A DNA stretch of 56,192 bases, from assembly GCA_900299185.1 (NCBI GenBank), contig OMIV01000317.1, forward strand, positions 1 to 56,192. The letters run 5' to 3'. Both the position numbers and the translations under genes were made by a program. Origin of the DNA: Planctomycetaceae bacterium. Its GTDB lineage: Bacteria > Planctomycetota > Planctomycetia > Planctomycetales > Planctomycetaceae. This document shows, one piece after another, positions 37,139 through 45,965 of this stretch. The notes beneath the pieces are model-generated. The model searched no databases. It saw nothing but the letters and a program-made list of their open reading frames with translations, and was not told where the DNA came from. Position 1 is the first letter of the stretch; every line of letters begins with the position of its first letter.

Positions 37139-38475
37139 AAGGCGGCGCCGAGGACTATCAAGCCGAAGCGACGGACGGTGAGCCGATTGATGGCACGCAA
37201 GAAGCCGTTGCTGCTACGGCAGAAGAGACTCCGAGTTGGGGCTTCGAAGAGAAGAAGAAGCGCTTCTCGAAAGAGGTTCTTATTGCGTTTGTGGCGATCG
37301 TCTTGTTGGTTGGCGTCTTCGGCTTCTTTGCCTGGAAGATGTTCCGCAAGCCGAGCATTGACTCGGATGCAGATGCTGTCGCTTCGACGGATGCGACTAA
37401 CAAAAAGGACGAGGTCGCGCAGCAGGATCCCTTCGTCGATCCGCCGGCAGGCGATCTTGCAGGTAACTCGAAACCCGAAGTTGTTGAGTCACCCGTAGTC
37501 GCGAGCTTGGGGGATCCGATTCCTGCTCAACAAGAGCCAGCGACCGATCCATTTCCTGAGAAGCAAGAGAAGGTCAATGACCAATTTGCGGATAACAGTT
37601 CTCGTCCGATGGGCTTGATGGATCGCAACAGTGAACCGGCACGATCATTCAATGAGTTGCCTGCTCAGGTGGAGTCAATGCCTGCTGTCGAAGAGAAGGC
37701 GACGATCGAGATTGCTGAAAAGTCGGATGTACTGCATCCGAACACCAAGCATGAATCAACGGACAACTTGTTCGGCGGGCCGCCTCCGGCTCGAGCGCAG
37801 CGCGAACCGTCGATTGACACCAATCGGTTTGCCGTTGAAGAGCCGATCGAAAACCGACAGCCTCGACCGATGGTCGAGAGCGTCGATGAAACAATTCGCC
37901 GAGCACCTGTGACAACGCGTGTCGAAGAGCCTCGTACGTTGGAACCAATGCAGACCGAGGAGTTCTATGTCGTCAAAGAAGGAGACACCTTCTGGGATAT
38001 CTCTAAGCAGCTCTACGGCACTCATGGCCTGTTCTTGGCACTGTATGAGTACAACCGCGAGATCAGTCCGAAAGCGGACCTCCTGAAGCCGGGGATGAAG
38101 TTGCGAACTCCGAGCTGTGAAGTCTTGAAGGTTATGGCCGCGAAGGTCACAGATGGATTGCCCGAGCGTCCGGTTGGACGAATTGTGGCAGCAGACGGTC
38201 GCGCTGCAGTGACGCGAGTGGGCCGCAATGAAGCTCGAGCATCGGGCATCTTTGAAACGGAAAAGGGCCTTAAGGTCTACCGAGTCGGAGAAGGCGATAC
38301 GTTGATCAAGATCGCCGTGCATCACCTAGGCCGAGCCGAGCGTTGGAAGCAAATTTACAACATGAATCGCGACCAACTGAAAAGTGAGCAAGACCTGCAA
38401 ATTGGCGCCGAGTTGCGTCTTCCTGCCGATGCGAGCACCGAGCCATTGGTGAGTGCGGTGGCTTCCGGCCGATAG
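37036..38475 (+). CDS. Membrane protein with two LysM domains
   Basis: A 479-residue protein with a highly acidic cytoplasmic N-terminus of about 78 residues, one transmembrane helix (about 79-103, VLIAFVAIVLLVGVFGFFAW), a long Pro/Glu-rich linker and two LysM modules at about 309-360 (YVVKEGDTFWDISKQLYG...) and 412-465 (YRVGEGDTLIKIAVHHLG...). LysM modules bind peptidoglycan N-acetylglucosamine chains, so the protein probably tethers the inner membrane to the wall. Its start lies inside rsmH (103-base overlap) and it is followed by the FtsL-like and PBP genes. No catalytic domain is visible. Confidence 0.88.
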   Translation: MGRDHKKTNSAQSSRSQDESEVEEREGAHSDQEVEGGAEDYQAEATDGEPIDGTQEAVAATAEETPSWGFEEKKKRFSKEVLIAFVAIVLLVGVFGFFAWKMFRKPSIDSDADAVASTDATNKKDEVAQQDPFVDPPAGDLAGNSKPEVVESPVVASLGDPIPAQQEPATDPFPEKQEKVNDQFADNSSRPMGLMDRNSEPARSFNELPAQVESMPAVEEKATIEIAEKSDVLHPNTKHESTDNLFGGPPPARAQREPSIDTNRFAVEEPIENRQPRPMVESVDETIRRAPVTTRVEEPRTLEPMQTEEFYVVKEGDTFWDISKQLYGTHGLFLALYEYNREISPKADLLKPGMKLRTPSCEVLKVMAAKVTDGLPERPVGRIVAADGRAAVTRVGRNEARASGIFETEKGLKVYRVGEGDTLIKIAVHHLGRAERWKQIYNMNRDQLKSEQDLQIGAELRLPADASTEPLVSAVASGR

Positions 38476-38653
38476 GTCGATGAGCGGCGATGGGCTACGC
38501 CGATTGGGACGGATGAGCTTCACTCAGTGACTGCGTTCGGGTGGTCCTGGCGTGTGGGCTCTGCGGCGCCGAGTCGTGCGAAGCGCCGCGCGTCACGGCT
38601 TACGTGACGGGTACTTTCGAACGCCTCGTCGCATTCATCAGACAAGCTTCGTC

Positions 38654-39010
38654 ATGTTCTTCCGCTTCGGAGCCGCCGTTTGCCTGGTGGTGCTGATCTC
38701 GTTGGTGGGCATCGCCATCGAGAAGCAGAACCTTGAGCGGCGGCGCGAGATCAGTCGGCAGCACTATCGCATGGACGTCCTCAAGGATGAGCATGCGCGG
38801 CTTCGTCTGAGATCGCAGAAGCTCGCCGCGATGGAGCGTTTGGTCGAGACGATCGAAAAGAAGGGCTCCGATCTGAAGTCACCGGAAAAGCCCGCACCGA
38901 GTCCGCCTCAACACGAAGGTGAGCAGCCTCGTCGACCACCGTTGCTGTTCTGGGAACGTCCCGTGCGCGATCCGCGTTTTGATGAGTCGAGCCGCAGCAC
39001 TCCAAGGTGA
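38654..39010 (+). CDS. FtsL-like single-pass coiled-coil protein
   Basis: A 118-residue protein with an N-terminal transmembrane helix (about 5-22, FGAAVCLVVLISLVGIAI) followed by a heptad-rich, highly charged stretch (EKQNLERRREISRQHYRM...LRLRSQKLAAMERLVETIEKKG, about 23-72) and a Pro-rich tail. Topology, size and position between rsmH and a class B PBP match FtsL of the divisome, but sequence identity in this family is too low to be sure. A GTG at 38552 would add 34 basic residues; that stretch can fold into hairpins (for example CGTCACG...CGTGACG), so I prefer ATG 38654. No clear ribosome site is seen. Confidence 0.65.
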   Translation: MFFRFGAAVCLVVLISLVGIAIEKQNLERRREISRQHYRMDVLKDEHARLRLRSQKLAAMERLVETIEKKGSDLKSPEKPAPSPPQHEGEQPRRPPLLFWERPVRDPRFDESSRSTPR

Positions 39011-39017
39011 TTTCAAC

Positions 39018-40823
39018 ATGACCGATGTTCGACCCGGTGCCGGTTGGAGAACTACTGCGATGATCGCAGTGGTGCTCGGTGCTTGGGCCATTCTCGGTCT
39101 GCGGTTGGTCCACTTGCAGTGGTATCAGGCCGACGAACTCACGCGGTTAGCGACGCGACAAAGCGAAGTCGAAGTTGAAGTCCCCGCGCGACCAGCCGAC
39201 ATCACAGATCGCAATGGGAAACTGCTGGCTTCGACGATCACGACTCCGAGTTTGTTTGTCGATCCGAAGAGACTGGGAGCAACTCCGGAATTCATCAGCG
39301 AGATTGCTGCGGCCGTGCATCTCAATCCTCGCGAGTTAGCTGCTCGACTTGATGACTACCGCGATAAGCGCTTCATGTGGGTGAAGCGACGGCTTAACGA
39401 CGACGAAGTCGATGCTGTCTTGAAGATGAAATGGCCCGATGGTTCCTATGGGTTACGCGACGAGTTCTTGCGGCAGTACCCGCAGGATTCTTTGGCGGCG
39501 CACGTGCTTGGTCTGCGAGACATTGATGGCTCCGGCAAGGGCGGTGTGGAACAGAGCTTGGATCATCTCATTCGAGGAGTGCCGGGGCGTCGCAAGTTGG
39601 GAAAGGATGCTCGTGGTCGCATCTTGGAAGTTGAGTTCTCGCCGGAAGACGAACCTCGTCAGTTTCAAGCGGTGCAGCTAACGATCGACTTGGCGATTCA
39701 AATGTTTGCTGAGCGCGAGTTGGATGGCATCGTCAAAGAATGGAAGCCTCGGGCGGCGACCGCGATCGTGATGGATCCGCAGACCGGGGAAGTGCTGGCG
39801 ATGGCGTCGCGTCCGACATACTCGCCGAACAACTTGCGCGACGTGGATGAGGAAGCGTGGAAGAACCAGGCGATCAACATCGTTTACGAGCCTGGTTCAA
39901 CATTTAAGCCGGTCATCGTGGCGTGGGCGTTGCAGAAGGATGTTGTGCAACGCGACGAGGTCTTCTTTTGCGAGAACGGCAAGTTCAATATGCCGGGTCG
40001 AACGAAGCCTCTGACTGACGTGCATGGCTATGGCAACCTGAATGTCACTGACATCCTGGTGAAGTCGAGCAACATTGGCATGGCCAAGATTGGCATGCGG
40101 ATGGAGAGCCTGGGGCTTTATGAAGCTGCCTGGCGATTTGGTTTTGGACGACCAACAGGAATTGAATTGCCGGGCGAATTACGAGGCATCTTCCATCCGC
40201 TCTCAAGCTGGACGAAGGCGTCGTTAGGTTCGATTCCGATGGGGGCTGAAATTTCTGTGACACCCCTGCAGCTAATCACGGCGTATGCAGCTCTTTCGAA
40301 TGGTGGCAGATTGATTGCTCCACGCATTCTCAACGGCGTGCAGAATGATGGTTCAAATCGAGCGACGACTTTCGCCGTTTCGATGGAGGAGCCGCAACTT
40401 GCTCAGCCGGCCAAAATCGTGACGAAGGCGATCGACGAGGAGATCGCGGACTGGGTCGTCAATGAGCCGCTGACACAAGTGGTGCGCAGAGGCACCGGCA
40501 TTAAGGCTCGCATTCCCGGCTACACGGTGTTCGGTAAGACGGGCACGGCTAAGAAGTGGGATCCCAAGATTGGCGCGTACTCAGAAACCAAGAACGTGGC
40601 CTCGTTTATCGGTGGTGCCCCGGCTCATCATCCGCGAGTACTCGTGTTGGTGGTCGTCGACGAACCCAAACAAGCTCGCGGCTTTGGTGGTGTCATTGCT
40701 GCTCCACCGGCATCTCGCATCTTGCAACGCACGTTGACTCATCTGAGAGTCCCGCCCGATCAAGATGCTCGCACCGCTCAAGCGATTGATGGGCTGGAAG
40801 AGGCTCTGATCTTGTTGGAGTAA
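39018..40823 (+). CDS. ftsI: Class B penicillin-binding protein, FtsI/PBP3-type transpeptidase
   Basis: A 601-residue PBP with an N-terminal transmembrane anchor (about 12-32, AMIAVVLGAWAILGLRLVHLQ), a dimerisation/pedestal domain (about 50-230, including PARPADITDRNGKLLA) and the transpeptidase domain with all three motifs: SxxK in PGSTFKP (Ser294, Lys297), SSN (350-352) and KTGT (507-510). It crosslinks peptidoglycan, and its position after rsmH and an FtsL-like gene indicates septal synthesis. ATG 39018 is preceded by AAGG about 10 bases ahead. A PASTA domain is not present. The usual dcw neighbours (murE, murF, mraY) do not follow; the next gene is unrelated. Confidence 0.93.
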   Translation: MTDVRPGAGWRTTAMIAVVLGAWAILGLRLVHLQWYQADELTRLATRQSEVEVEVPARPADITDRNGKLLASTITTPSLFVDPKRLGATPEFISEIAAAVHLNPRELAARLDDYRDKRFMWVKRRLNDDEVDAVLKMKWPDGSYGLRDEFLRQYPQDSLAAHVLGLRDIDGSGKGGVEQSLDHLIRGVPGRRKLGKDARGRILEVEFSPEDEPRQFQAVQLTIDLAIQMFAERELDGIVKEWKPRAATAIVMDPQTGEVLAMASRPTYSPNNLRDVDEEAWKNQAINIVYEPGSTFKPVIVAWALQKDVVQRDEVFFCENGKFNMPGRTKPLTDVHGYGNLNVTDILVKSSNIGMAKIGMRMESLGLYEAAWRFGFGRPTGIELPGELRGIFHPLSSWTKASLGSIPMGAEISVTPLQLITAYAALSNGGRLIAPRILNGVQNDGSNRATTFAVSMEEPQLAQPAKIVTKAIDEEIADWVVNEPLTQVVRRGTGIKARIPGYTVFGKTGTAKKWDPKIGAYSETKNVASFIGGAPAHHPRVLVLVVVDEPKQARGFGGVIAAPPASRILQRTLTHLRVPPDQDARTAQAIDGLEEALILLE

Positions 40824-40892
40824 CCGGGCCGAAGTGGAACGATCACAGGCATGTGAGTTGTTGGCTGAGTGATCGCAGTGGCGGAGTTCTTC

Positions 40893-41702
40893 ATGCTTGC
40901 AGACGTCATGTTGGTCAGTGCCGCGGTGATTGCTGGGCTGATGGTGGCTCAGTGGTTGCTGAGTATTCCGTTGAGAAACGTGAGCATTGTCGACATCGGC
41001 TGGGGGCTGGGATTTGTCGCCGTGGCTTGGGCTGGCGTGTGGCGTGGCGGTGTGACGCTGGATGTCTCGAATTGGACTCGTTGGTTGCTGCCCATCTTGG
41101 TGACGATTTGGGGCGTGAGGCTGGCGACTCATCTGGCCGTGCGCAACGTCGGAAAGCCCGAGGACTATCGCTATGCCGCCATGCGTGCCGCGCGTGGTTC
41201 ATCCTTCGTGTGGTCGAGCTTGGGCATCGTCTTCGGGTTGCAAGGTGCAGTGATGTGGGTGGTGGCTTTGCCCGTACAGGCGGCGATGGTCATGCCGACG
41301 ACTTCGCCGTGCCGGGTGTTGACCGCCTTGGGAGGCCTCGCCTGGGCGACGGGCCTGTTCTTCGAAACCGTCGGTGATTGGCAGCTTGCACGGTTCAAAG
41401 CTGACCCGGCCAACAAAGGCCGTGTGATGGATCGAGGCTTGTGGCGACTGACGCGGCACCCCAATTACTTCGGCGACTTCATGATTTGGTGGGGGCACTG
41501 GCTGCTCAGCATGGGGCTGAGCGATTACTCGGCGACTTGGTGGAGCGTCATCAGTCCGGCTTTGATGTCGTTTCTGCTGATCCGAGTTTCGGGAGTAGCT
41601 CTGTTGGAGAAATCGATGAAGTCTCGATCGCCCGAGTACGTGGCCTACATCGAGCGGACATCGACGTTTTTCCCGTGGCGCCCCCGTCGAACCGATGGGT
41701 AG
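40893..41702 (+). CDS. DUF1295 (steroid 5-alpha-reductase-like) membrane protein
   Basis: A 269-residue membrane protein of the DUF1295 family, related to steroid 5-alpha reductases and isoprenylcysteine methyltransferases. Several hydrophobic helices are followed by the conserved block GLWRLTRHPNYFGDFMIWWGHWL and the C-terminal VSGVALLEKSMKSRSPEYVAYIERTSTFFPW. The start ATG 40893 is chosen because GGAG lies 6 bases before it; a GTG at 40869 is upstream. The reaction in bacteria is unknown; reduction or methylation of a lipid is an inference from the superfamily. Confidence 0.9.
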   Translation: MLADVMLVSAAVIAGLMVAQWLLSIPLRNVSIVDIGWGLGFVAVAWAGVWRGGVTLDVSNWTRWLLPILVTIWGVRLATHLAVRNVGKPEDYRYAAMRAARGSSFVWSSLGIVFGLQGAVMWVVALPVQAAMVMPTTSPCRVLTALGGLAWATGLFFETVGDWQLARFKADPANKGRVMDRGLWRLTRHPNYFGDFMIWWGHWLLSMGLSDYSATWWSVISPALMSFLLIRVSGVALLEKSMKSRSPEYVAYIERTSTFFPWRPRRTDG

Positions 41703-41956
41703 AGCACGATCTGGTTGGGGTTGTGAGAACTCAGGTTTCTCACTCAGCTTGCATCCAAGACTGGCTAAGTTGGGCAACCTGTTTGAGTCGTGCCAATCGT
41801 AGTGAGCCCTTGCTGTTGGTCCGACTGACGCGCGGTTGGCTCAATGGTCGAAGTGGATCGAGAGCGCGATGGACTGCGTTTGCGGTTCGACGCGCGCCTC
41901 TTGGACTTCAAGTTCTCTGCGACAACGACTGTCGCGTTGTAAAAGTTGCCTCACGG

Positions 41957-43228
41957 ATGAGCTCAACTCGAAACATCGTTAACGCCAACTTCACGCGATC
42001 GAGTGCCACTTGGTGCTTGTTCTTGGCGGCTCTTGCTCTGGTGAGCGATTGGGGATGTTCGACGACTAAAGCTCAAGGACCGGCTGGCGTATCGGGCGAG
42101 TTACGCAACTGTTCGAAGTGCGGTCGCTATTGGATTGAGCAAGAAGAGCCCTTCATTCTGTATTCGGAACAGTCGACTTCGGTGGAAGCCTATCGGTCGC
42201 AGTTCGGGTCTGGCTTGTCTCCGCAATCGCAGCCGCTGTTGCGAAATCATTTTGGACCAGCACTGGCTCCAATGTCGTTTCAGCAGGCCGGGCAAACTGA
42301 CGCCAATGTTCGACGCATGGCTCATGAAACGCCGGGACTTCCAAATGCGAAGTTGCCTCAGCCCGAACCTCCGGCACCATTCGTTCCACAACGCATTGAG
42401 CCGCTGGTCGCCAATACTCCGCATCCAGAACAGTGGCTGAAAGACGGCGTCGAGGACCGCGCGATCGACGGACCGGCGACCGATGGCGAGTGGTATGACG
42501 CGATCGTCGCTGACCCTGACGACGGACCCGAGCGATTGAGTTTTCGAACGGACATCAGTCGTGGTTGGCAACGAGTGACGTCGGACTTAGCGGGAGTGAT
42601 GCAGCCCAACAATTTGATGTTGCTGGCGGTGGCCGCAGGCGGAGCAATCGCGATTCATCAAGATGTTGACGATCAAGTGCGAGCATCGACGTTGAAGCAC
42701 CCTCAACGTTGGGGACGAGCTGACGATGTTCTGCAGCAGTTCGGCGAAGTCTCGGTTCAACTCCCGGTGCTGGGCGGTTTCTACTTGTGGAGTTTGAAGG
42801 CTCAGAACGAGGAACTGCATGACATCGTGACGACCACGATGAGTGCCTACGCCATCAACTCGGCGTCCACGATGTTGCTGAAGTGGGCGGTGAATACGGA
42901 CCGTCCAACTCAAAACGTCAGCCACGGTCACTATGGCTTCCCGTCGTTTCACACGTCGAGCACGTTCACGATCGCCAGCGTCTTGAATGAGTACTACGGC
43001 TGGCAGGTTGGCGTTCCAGCTTATGTGGTGGCCGGGATGGTTGGTTGGAGTCGCATCGATCAGCGCGATCACGACGTTTCCGACGTCTTGTTTGGGGCGG
43101 CCTTGGGCTATGTGATTGGCACGTCCGTCGCGCGGCATCACCTGACGGGTGACTCACGAGTCATTCTTTTGCCGTGGAACGAGCCCTCGAATCGCGCCGT
43201 TGGCTTGGCGTGCGAATGGCATTTCTGA
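41957..43228 (+). CDS. Secreted PAP2-superfamily phosphatase
   Basis: A 423-residue protein whose C-terminal half is a PAP2/acid phosphatase domain: K-x6-RP (Lys309 to Pro317, KWAVNTDRP), PSFH (329-332) and SR-x5-H-x3-D (Ser365, Arg366, His372, Asp376). These form the phosphatase site used by lipid phosphatases such as undecaprenyl-PP phosphatases. The N-terminal half has a hydrophobic signal-like segment followed by DWGC (Cys34, weak lipobox), a CSKC pair (NCSKCGRYWI) and a Pro-rich linker. The frame extends to 41441 inside DUF1295, but the ATG at 41957 is the natural start. All catalytic residues are present; the substrate is not known. Confidence 0.88.
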   Translation: MSSTRNIVNANFTRSSATWCLFLAALALVSDWGCSTTKAQGPAGVSGELRNCSKCGRYWIEQEEPFILYSEQSTSVEAYRSQFGSGLSPQSQPLLRNHFGPALAPMSFQQAGQTDANVRRMAHETPGLPNAKLPQPEPPAPFVPQRIEPLVANTPHPEQWLKDGVEDRAIDGPATDGEWYDAIVADPDDGPERLSFRTDISRGWQRVTSDLAGVMQPNNLMLLAVAAGGAIAIHQDVDDQVRASTLKHPQRWGRADDVLQQFGEVSVQLPVLGGFYLWSLKAQNEELHDIVTTTMSAYAINSASTMLLKWAVNTDRPTQNVSHGHYGFPSFHTSSTFTIASVLNEYYGWQVGVPAYVVAGMVGWSRIDQRDHDVSDVLFGAALGYVIGTSVARHHLTGDSRVILLPWNEPSNRAVGLACEWHF

Positions 43229-43772
43229 TCTCGTTGTTGCCGGATGTGAAACCGGCGCTATTCGAGGATGCCGCAAGCCATCGGGCTATCGCGTCTACGA
43301 TGGTCTGCGACACATCAGATGCCAAGCTCTCTGGGATGACGCGCCGAGCTTCGACACTCAGTTCTGCATGAGGTGAATCACCGCTGCTTCGCTGAGCATG
43401 ACCGCTCGTCTCGGCACCGTCGTTTCAACTCTAACTAGCGTGCTCCGCATCATCGGCACATGACGGAGATCAGGCTCAACGTCGACATTGAGCACTCGAC
43501 GCAACTCTGGCTCAACCCGGCGCTGGTGGCACGGAATGGTGGTCTGCGAGCCATTGTCATTGGGATGCGCGCGACGCTCTGCCGATCACTTTCAGGCCAC
43601 CAGGATTCAGCTTCAAAAGCACGCGAGATGTTGTCGGCACGGCCAAGTGCCAGCGATCGAAGGAGCGGCGTTCTACGCACGCTCGCGTTGGTGGTGGATG
43701 GCGATGTCATCCCCCAGCGCTCATACGCGCGGCTCGATTCGCTCTCCTCATCAAACACGACGAGGCTCGCAC
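43229..43772. other. Intergenic region, no gene supported
   Basis: About 540 bases follow the PAP2 gene. Open frames exist on both strands here, mostly extensions of the following lipoprotein frame, but none has a family match or a ribosome site. I see no hairpin with a T tract and no RNA gene. GAGG at 43762-43765 is the ribosome site of the next gene. Confidence 0.45.
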
Positions 43773-44810
43773 ATGAAGCTCACGACTCAGTTCAAACTCT
43801 TCGCGTCCGTGACCGCGATCCTGACTGCCGGTTTGATTGGTTGTCATATCCATCGAGGAGGGCACATCTCGCGACGAGCAGCTCCCGAAGCTCCTCGACG
43901 TGTTGAGCCTCTGCCATTAGCGCCGGCTCCGTATGAGTCCAACCAACCGTTGCTGATTCCGCCTCAATCACAAGTACCACCAGCCGACGACGAACTGCCA
44001 GTTCCGTCGGCGGGGTTAGGTACCATTCAACGCATGAGCTTCAGTAGCTGCTCGTCGTGTAGCACTTGCTCCACCGGCTGCAGCACACCTTGCGGTTCGT
44101 GCAACGACATCTGCTATGACTGCTCTCCGAGTTGGCGAGCACGCTTCATCAATCGCACCAACGAGAAGCTGACTGCGCTGCACTGTCGCACGCGACAGTT
44201 CTTGTCGTCGCTCAAGTCTGGCGGCTGCTCGTCGTGCTCAGTCTGTGACACGGGCTGCTTCAGTAGCTGTGATCCTTGCTGCTCAAGCGGCATGGCGATG
44301 GATGGCTTCGTCGTGAGTGACTGCACCATGCCGTCGCCGTGTTGCTCGCCGTGCATGACCAGTCCCTGTGGAATGAGTCCTTGCGGGATGAGCACCGGCG
44401 TCTGGAGTCCAGTCTCTCAGCCCATGATGCCTCAGGGTTACTACCCGCAGCAGTATCCGCAGATGCCAATGCAGGCTCCGTGCAATTGCCAGCAGGGCCA
44501 AGCTGGCATGAGCTACCCCGGATACGGCGCTATGCCGCAGGGCTATGCCGCGATGCCTCAGCAAGGTTATGCACCTCAGATGCAACCCGGTTATCCAGCG
44601 ATGGCACCTCAGGGGTATGGGATGCAGCCGGGGGCTCAACCACCGATGCCTCAGCAGTACCAATACCAGTACCCGCCTCAGCAACGAGCTCCGCAAGTGG
44701 CACCAATTCCCGCACCCGTGCCTCAAACGACCGGCCTGTTGGAACCAGGGCACTCGCAACCAAACTACACCCAACCCGCGGCGGTCGCGCCGCGGAGTGG
44801 GCTCCAGTGA
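43773..44810 (+). CDS. Cys-rich lipoprotein with Pro/Gln/Gly/Met/Tyr-rich tail
   Basis: A 345-residue predicted lipoprotein. The N-terminus MKLTTQFKLFASVTAILTAGLIGC ends in a proper lipobox with Cys24. A Pro-rich segment is followed by two cysteine clusters: CSSCSTCSTGCSTPCGSC (around residues 92-110) and CSSCSVCDTGCFSSCDPCC (around 150-170), then more CxxC-type pairs to about residue 215. The last 130 residues are repetitive in Pro, Gln, Gly, Met and Tyr. Such cysteine arrays could bind metal or form disulfides at the cell surface. I do not recognise a family. GAGG lies 7 bases before ATG 43773; the frame upstream of it (to 43488) is not supported. Confidence 0.8.
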   Translation: MKLTTQFKLFASVTAILTAGLIGCHIHRGGHISRRAAPEAPRRVEPLPLAPAPYESNQPLLIPPQSQVPPADDELPVPSAGLGTIQRMSFSSCSSCSTCSTGCSTPCGSCNDICYDCSPSWRARFINRTNEKLTALHCRTRQFLSSLKSGGCSSCSVCDTGCFSSCDPCCSSGMAMDGFVVSDCTMPSPCCSPCMTSPCGMSPCGMSTGVWSPVSQPMMPQGYYPQQYPQMPMQAPCNCQQGQAGMSYPGYGAMPQGYAAMPQQGYAPQMQPGYPAMAPQGYGMQPGAQPPMPQQYQYQYPPQQRAPQVAPIPAPVPQTTGLLEPGHSQPNYTQPAAVAPRSGLQ

Positions 44811-44911
44811 GCCAGGTTTATTCGTCGGTACGAGTCGGCATTCAGGACGAATGACGGCCTTCGTTACCAAACCTGCCAAGGTGATCGTCTCCTGACCTTG
44901 GACGAAAACGT

Positions 44912-44956
44912 AAGCACCGCTCGCGGACTCTTGTCGCGAGCGGTGCTTCGTTTTTT
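44912..44956 (+). terminator. Intrinsic terminator, probably bidirectional
   Basis: A perfect 14-bp stem (arms 44912-44925 and 44935-44948, starting AAGCACCGCTCGCG) with a 9-base loop, followed after CG by six T residues. The left flank gives a TTTT run on the minus strand, so it can also end the convergent VTC-domain gene. Confidence 0.92.
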
Positions 44957-44992
44957 CAATCGAGTGTTTCGATAGCGACGAATGTCGCGCCC

Positions 44993-45805
44993 TTAGCTCG
45001 GTGACGTCGATGCATCTGACTGGGGAAGCTGCAAGGCGAGTTGTGCTGCGATGCCGTTGGCTTCTCGACAGAGCCGGTACTTCGAGACCGTGGTTTGTGC
45101 GAGGTGAAATTCTTGAATCAGCAGCTTGAACGGCGAGGGTAGGGCGTCGCGGAATTTCAATTCCATAATGACGCGCCCTTCAAGCAACCGAGGTCCGGTG
45201 GCAAATGGCACCAGTTGCCATTGCTCGATCAACGTGCCGTGAATGTTGCGGTCAAAAGTGAGTCGCAGCGGACCTTCGTCGCAGAGTCCTCCGAACGCGA
45301 GTCGCTCGTAAGTGATCTGACTGACTGGTGCCAATTGTCTCCGAGCGAGACATCTGCGGAACCAATCTCCGGACCACGCGTCGGGATTGCTCGCCTCTGG
45401 TGCTTCGGCCAATTCGGCTTCACTGGCTTGTTCGGCGAGACGCAGAAGTTCGGGGGCGTCGATGCGAGTCCGGCGCTTCGCGACTTTGTCACCGCGCTTT
45501 GTTTTGCGTTCCAAATAGAACCACTCGGCGTCGCCATATCGGCGGACTCGATACTTCCGGCTGCGGAACTTCTTGGACTTCTGATAGACGTCGAGCGTCG
45601 GGGTTTCGGTGTAGATCGTCGTTGTGCGATAGCCACCACCGAGGTCCTCGCTGCCGTGAGGATCGAGTTGCAAATGTGCTCGGCCCCAATTCGCCACGAG
45701 TGCTGCCAACGCGTCGTCGATCAAAAACTTCATTTCGAAAGCCGGGCCAGATCCAGCGGCCACATGCAGTGAAGGCGAATCAAAGTCCGCCGCGGAAAGC
45801 GTCAT
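44993..45805 (-). CDS. VTC-domain protein (polyphosphate polymerase-like)
   Basis: A 270-residue protein of the VTC/polyphosphate-polymerase (CYTH-like triphosphate tunnel) family. Family positions visible are FEMKFLIDDALAALV (about 22-36), TTTIYTETPTLDVY, SRKYRVRRYG, WFYLERKTKRGDKVAKRR, ITYERLAFGG, LRLTFDRNIHG and VIMELKFRDALP. The charged Lys/Arg/Glu residues of these strands line the tunnel that binds triphosphate in known members. Bacterial relatives are often beside CotH or other membrane genes; here it stands alone, convergent with the lipoprotein gene. Starts at ATG 45805 (GTG 45811 is two codons ahead). Enzymatic activity is not certain. Confidence 0.87.
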   Translation of the reverse strand: MTLSAADFDSPSLHVAAGSGPAFEMKFLIDDALAALVANWGRAHLQLDPHGSEDLGGGYRTTTIYTETPTLDVYQKSKKFRSRKYRVRRYGDAEWFYLERKTKRGDKVAKRRTRIDAPELLRLAEQASEAELAEAPEASNPDAWSGDWFRRCLARRQLAPVSQITYERLAFGGLCDEGPLRLTFDRNIHGTLIEQWQLVPFATGPRLLEGRVIMELKFRDALPSPFKLLIQEFHLAQTTVSKYRLCREANGIAAQLALQLPQSDASTSPS

Positions 45806-45965
45806 GCTCACGGTGTTGCTCTCGGTCTCAAAACGAAAAAGGCTGTGACTTCTCGAACCCCCGATCTTTAATCGGCGGACTCATTATATCACTGCCTCAG
45901 ACGGCTTACATCGGCTGGGTGTTACTCAATCCTTAGACTGAGGAACGACCACTTTTGAATCGCAG

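Noticed and set aside
41441-41956. Extended N-terminus of the PAP2 protein
   Set aside because: The frame overlaps the DUF1295 gene and has no matching start; ATG 41957 directly precedes the signal-like segment.
44283-44879. Arg/His/Leu-rich minus-strand frame
   Set aside because: Antisense to the lipoprotein's Gln/Pro/Met-rich tail; low-complexity shadow.
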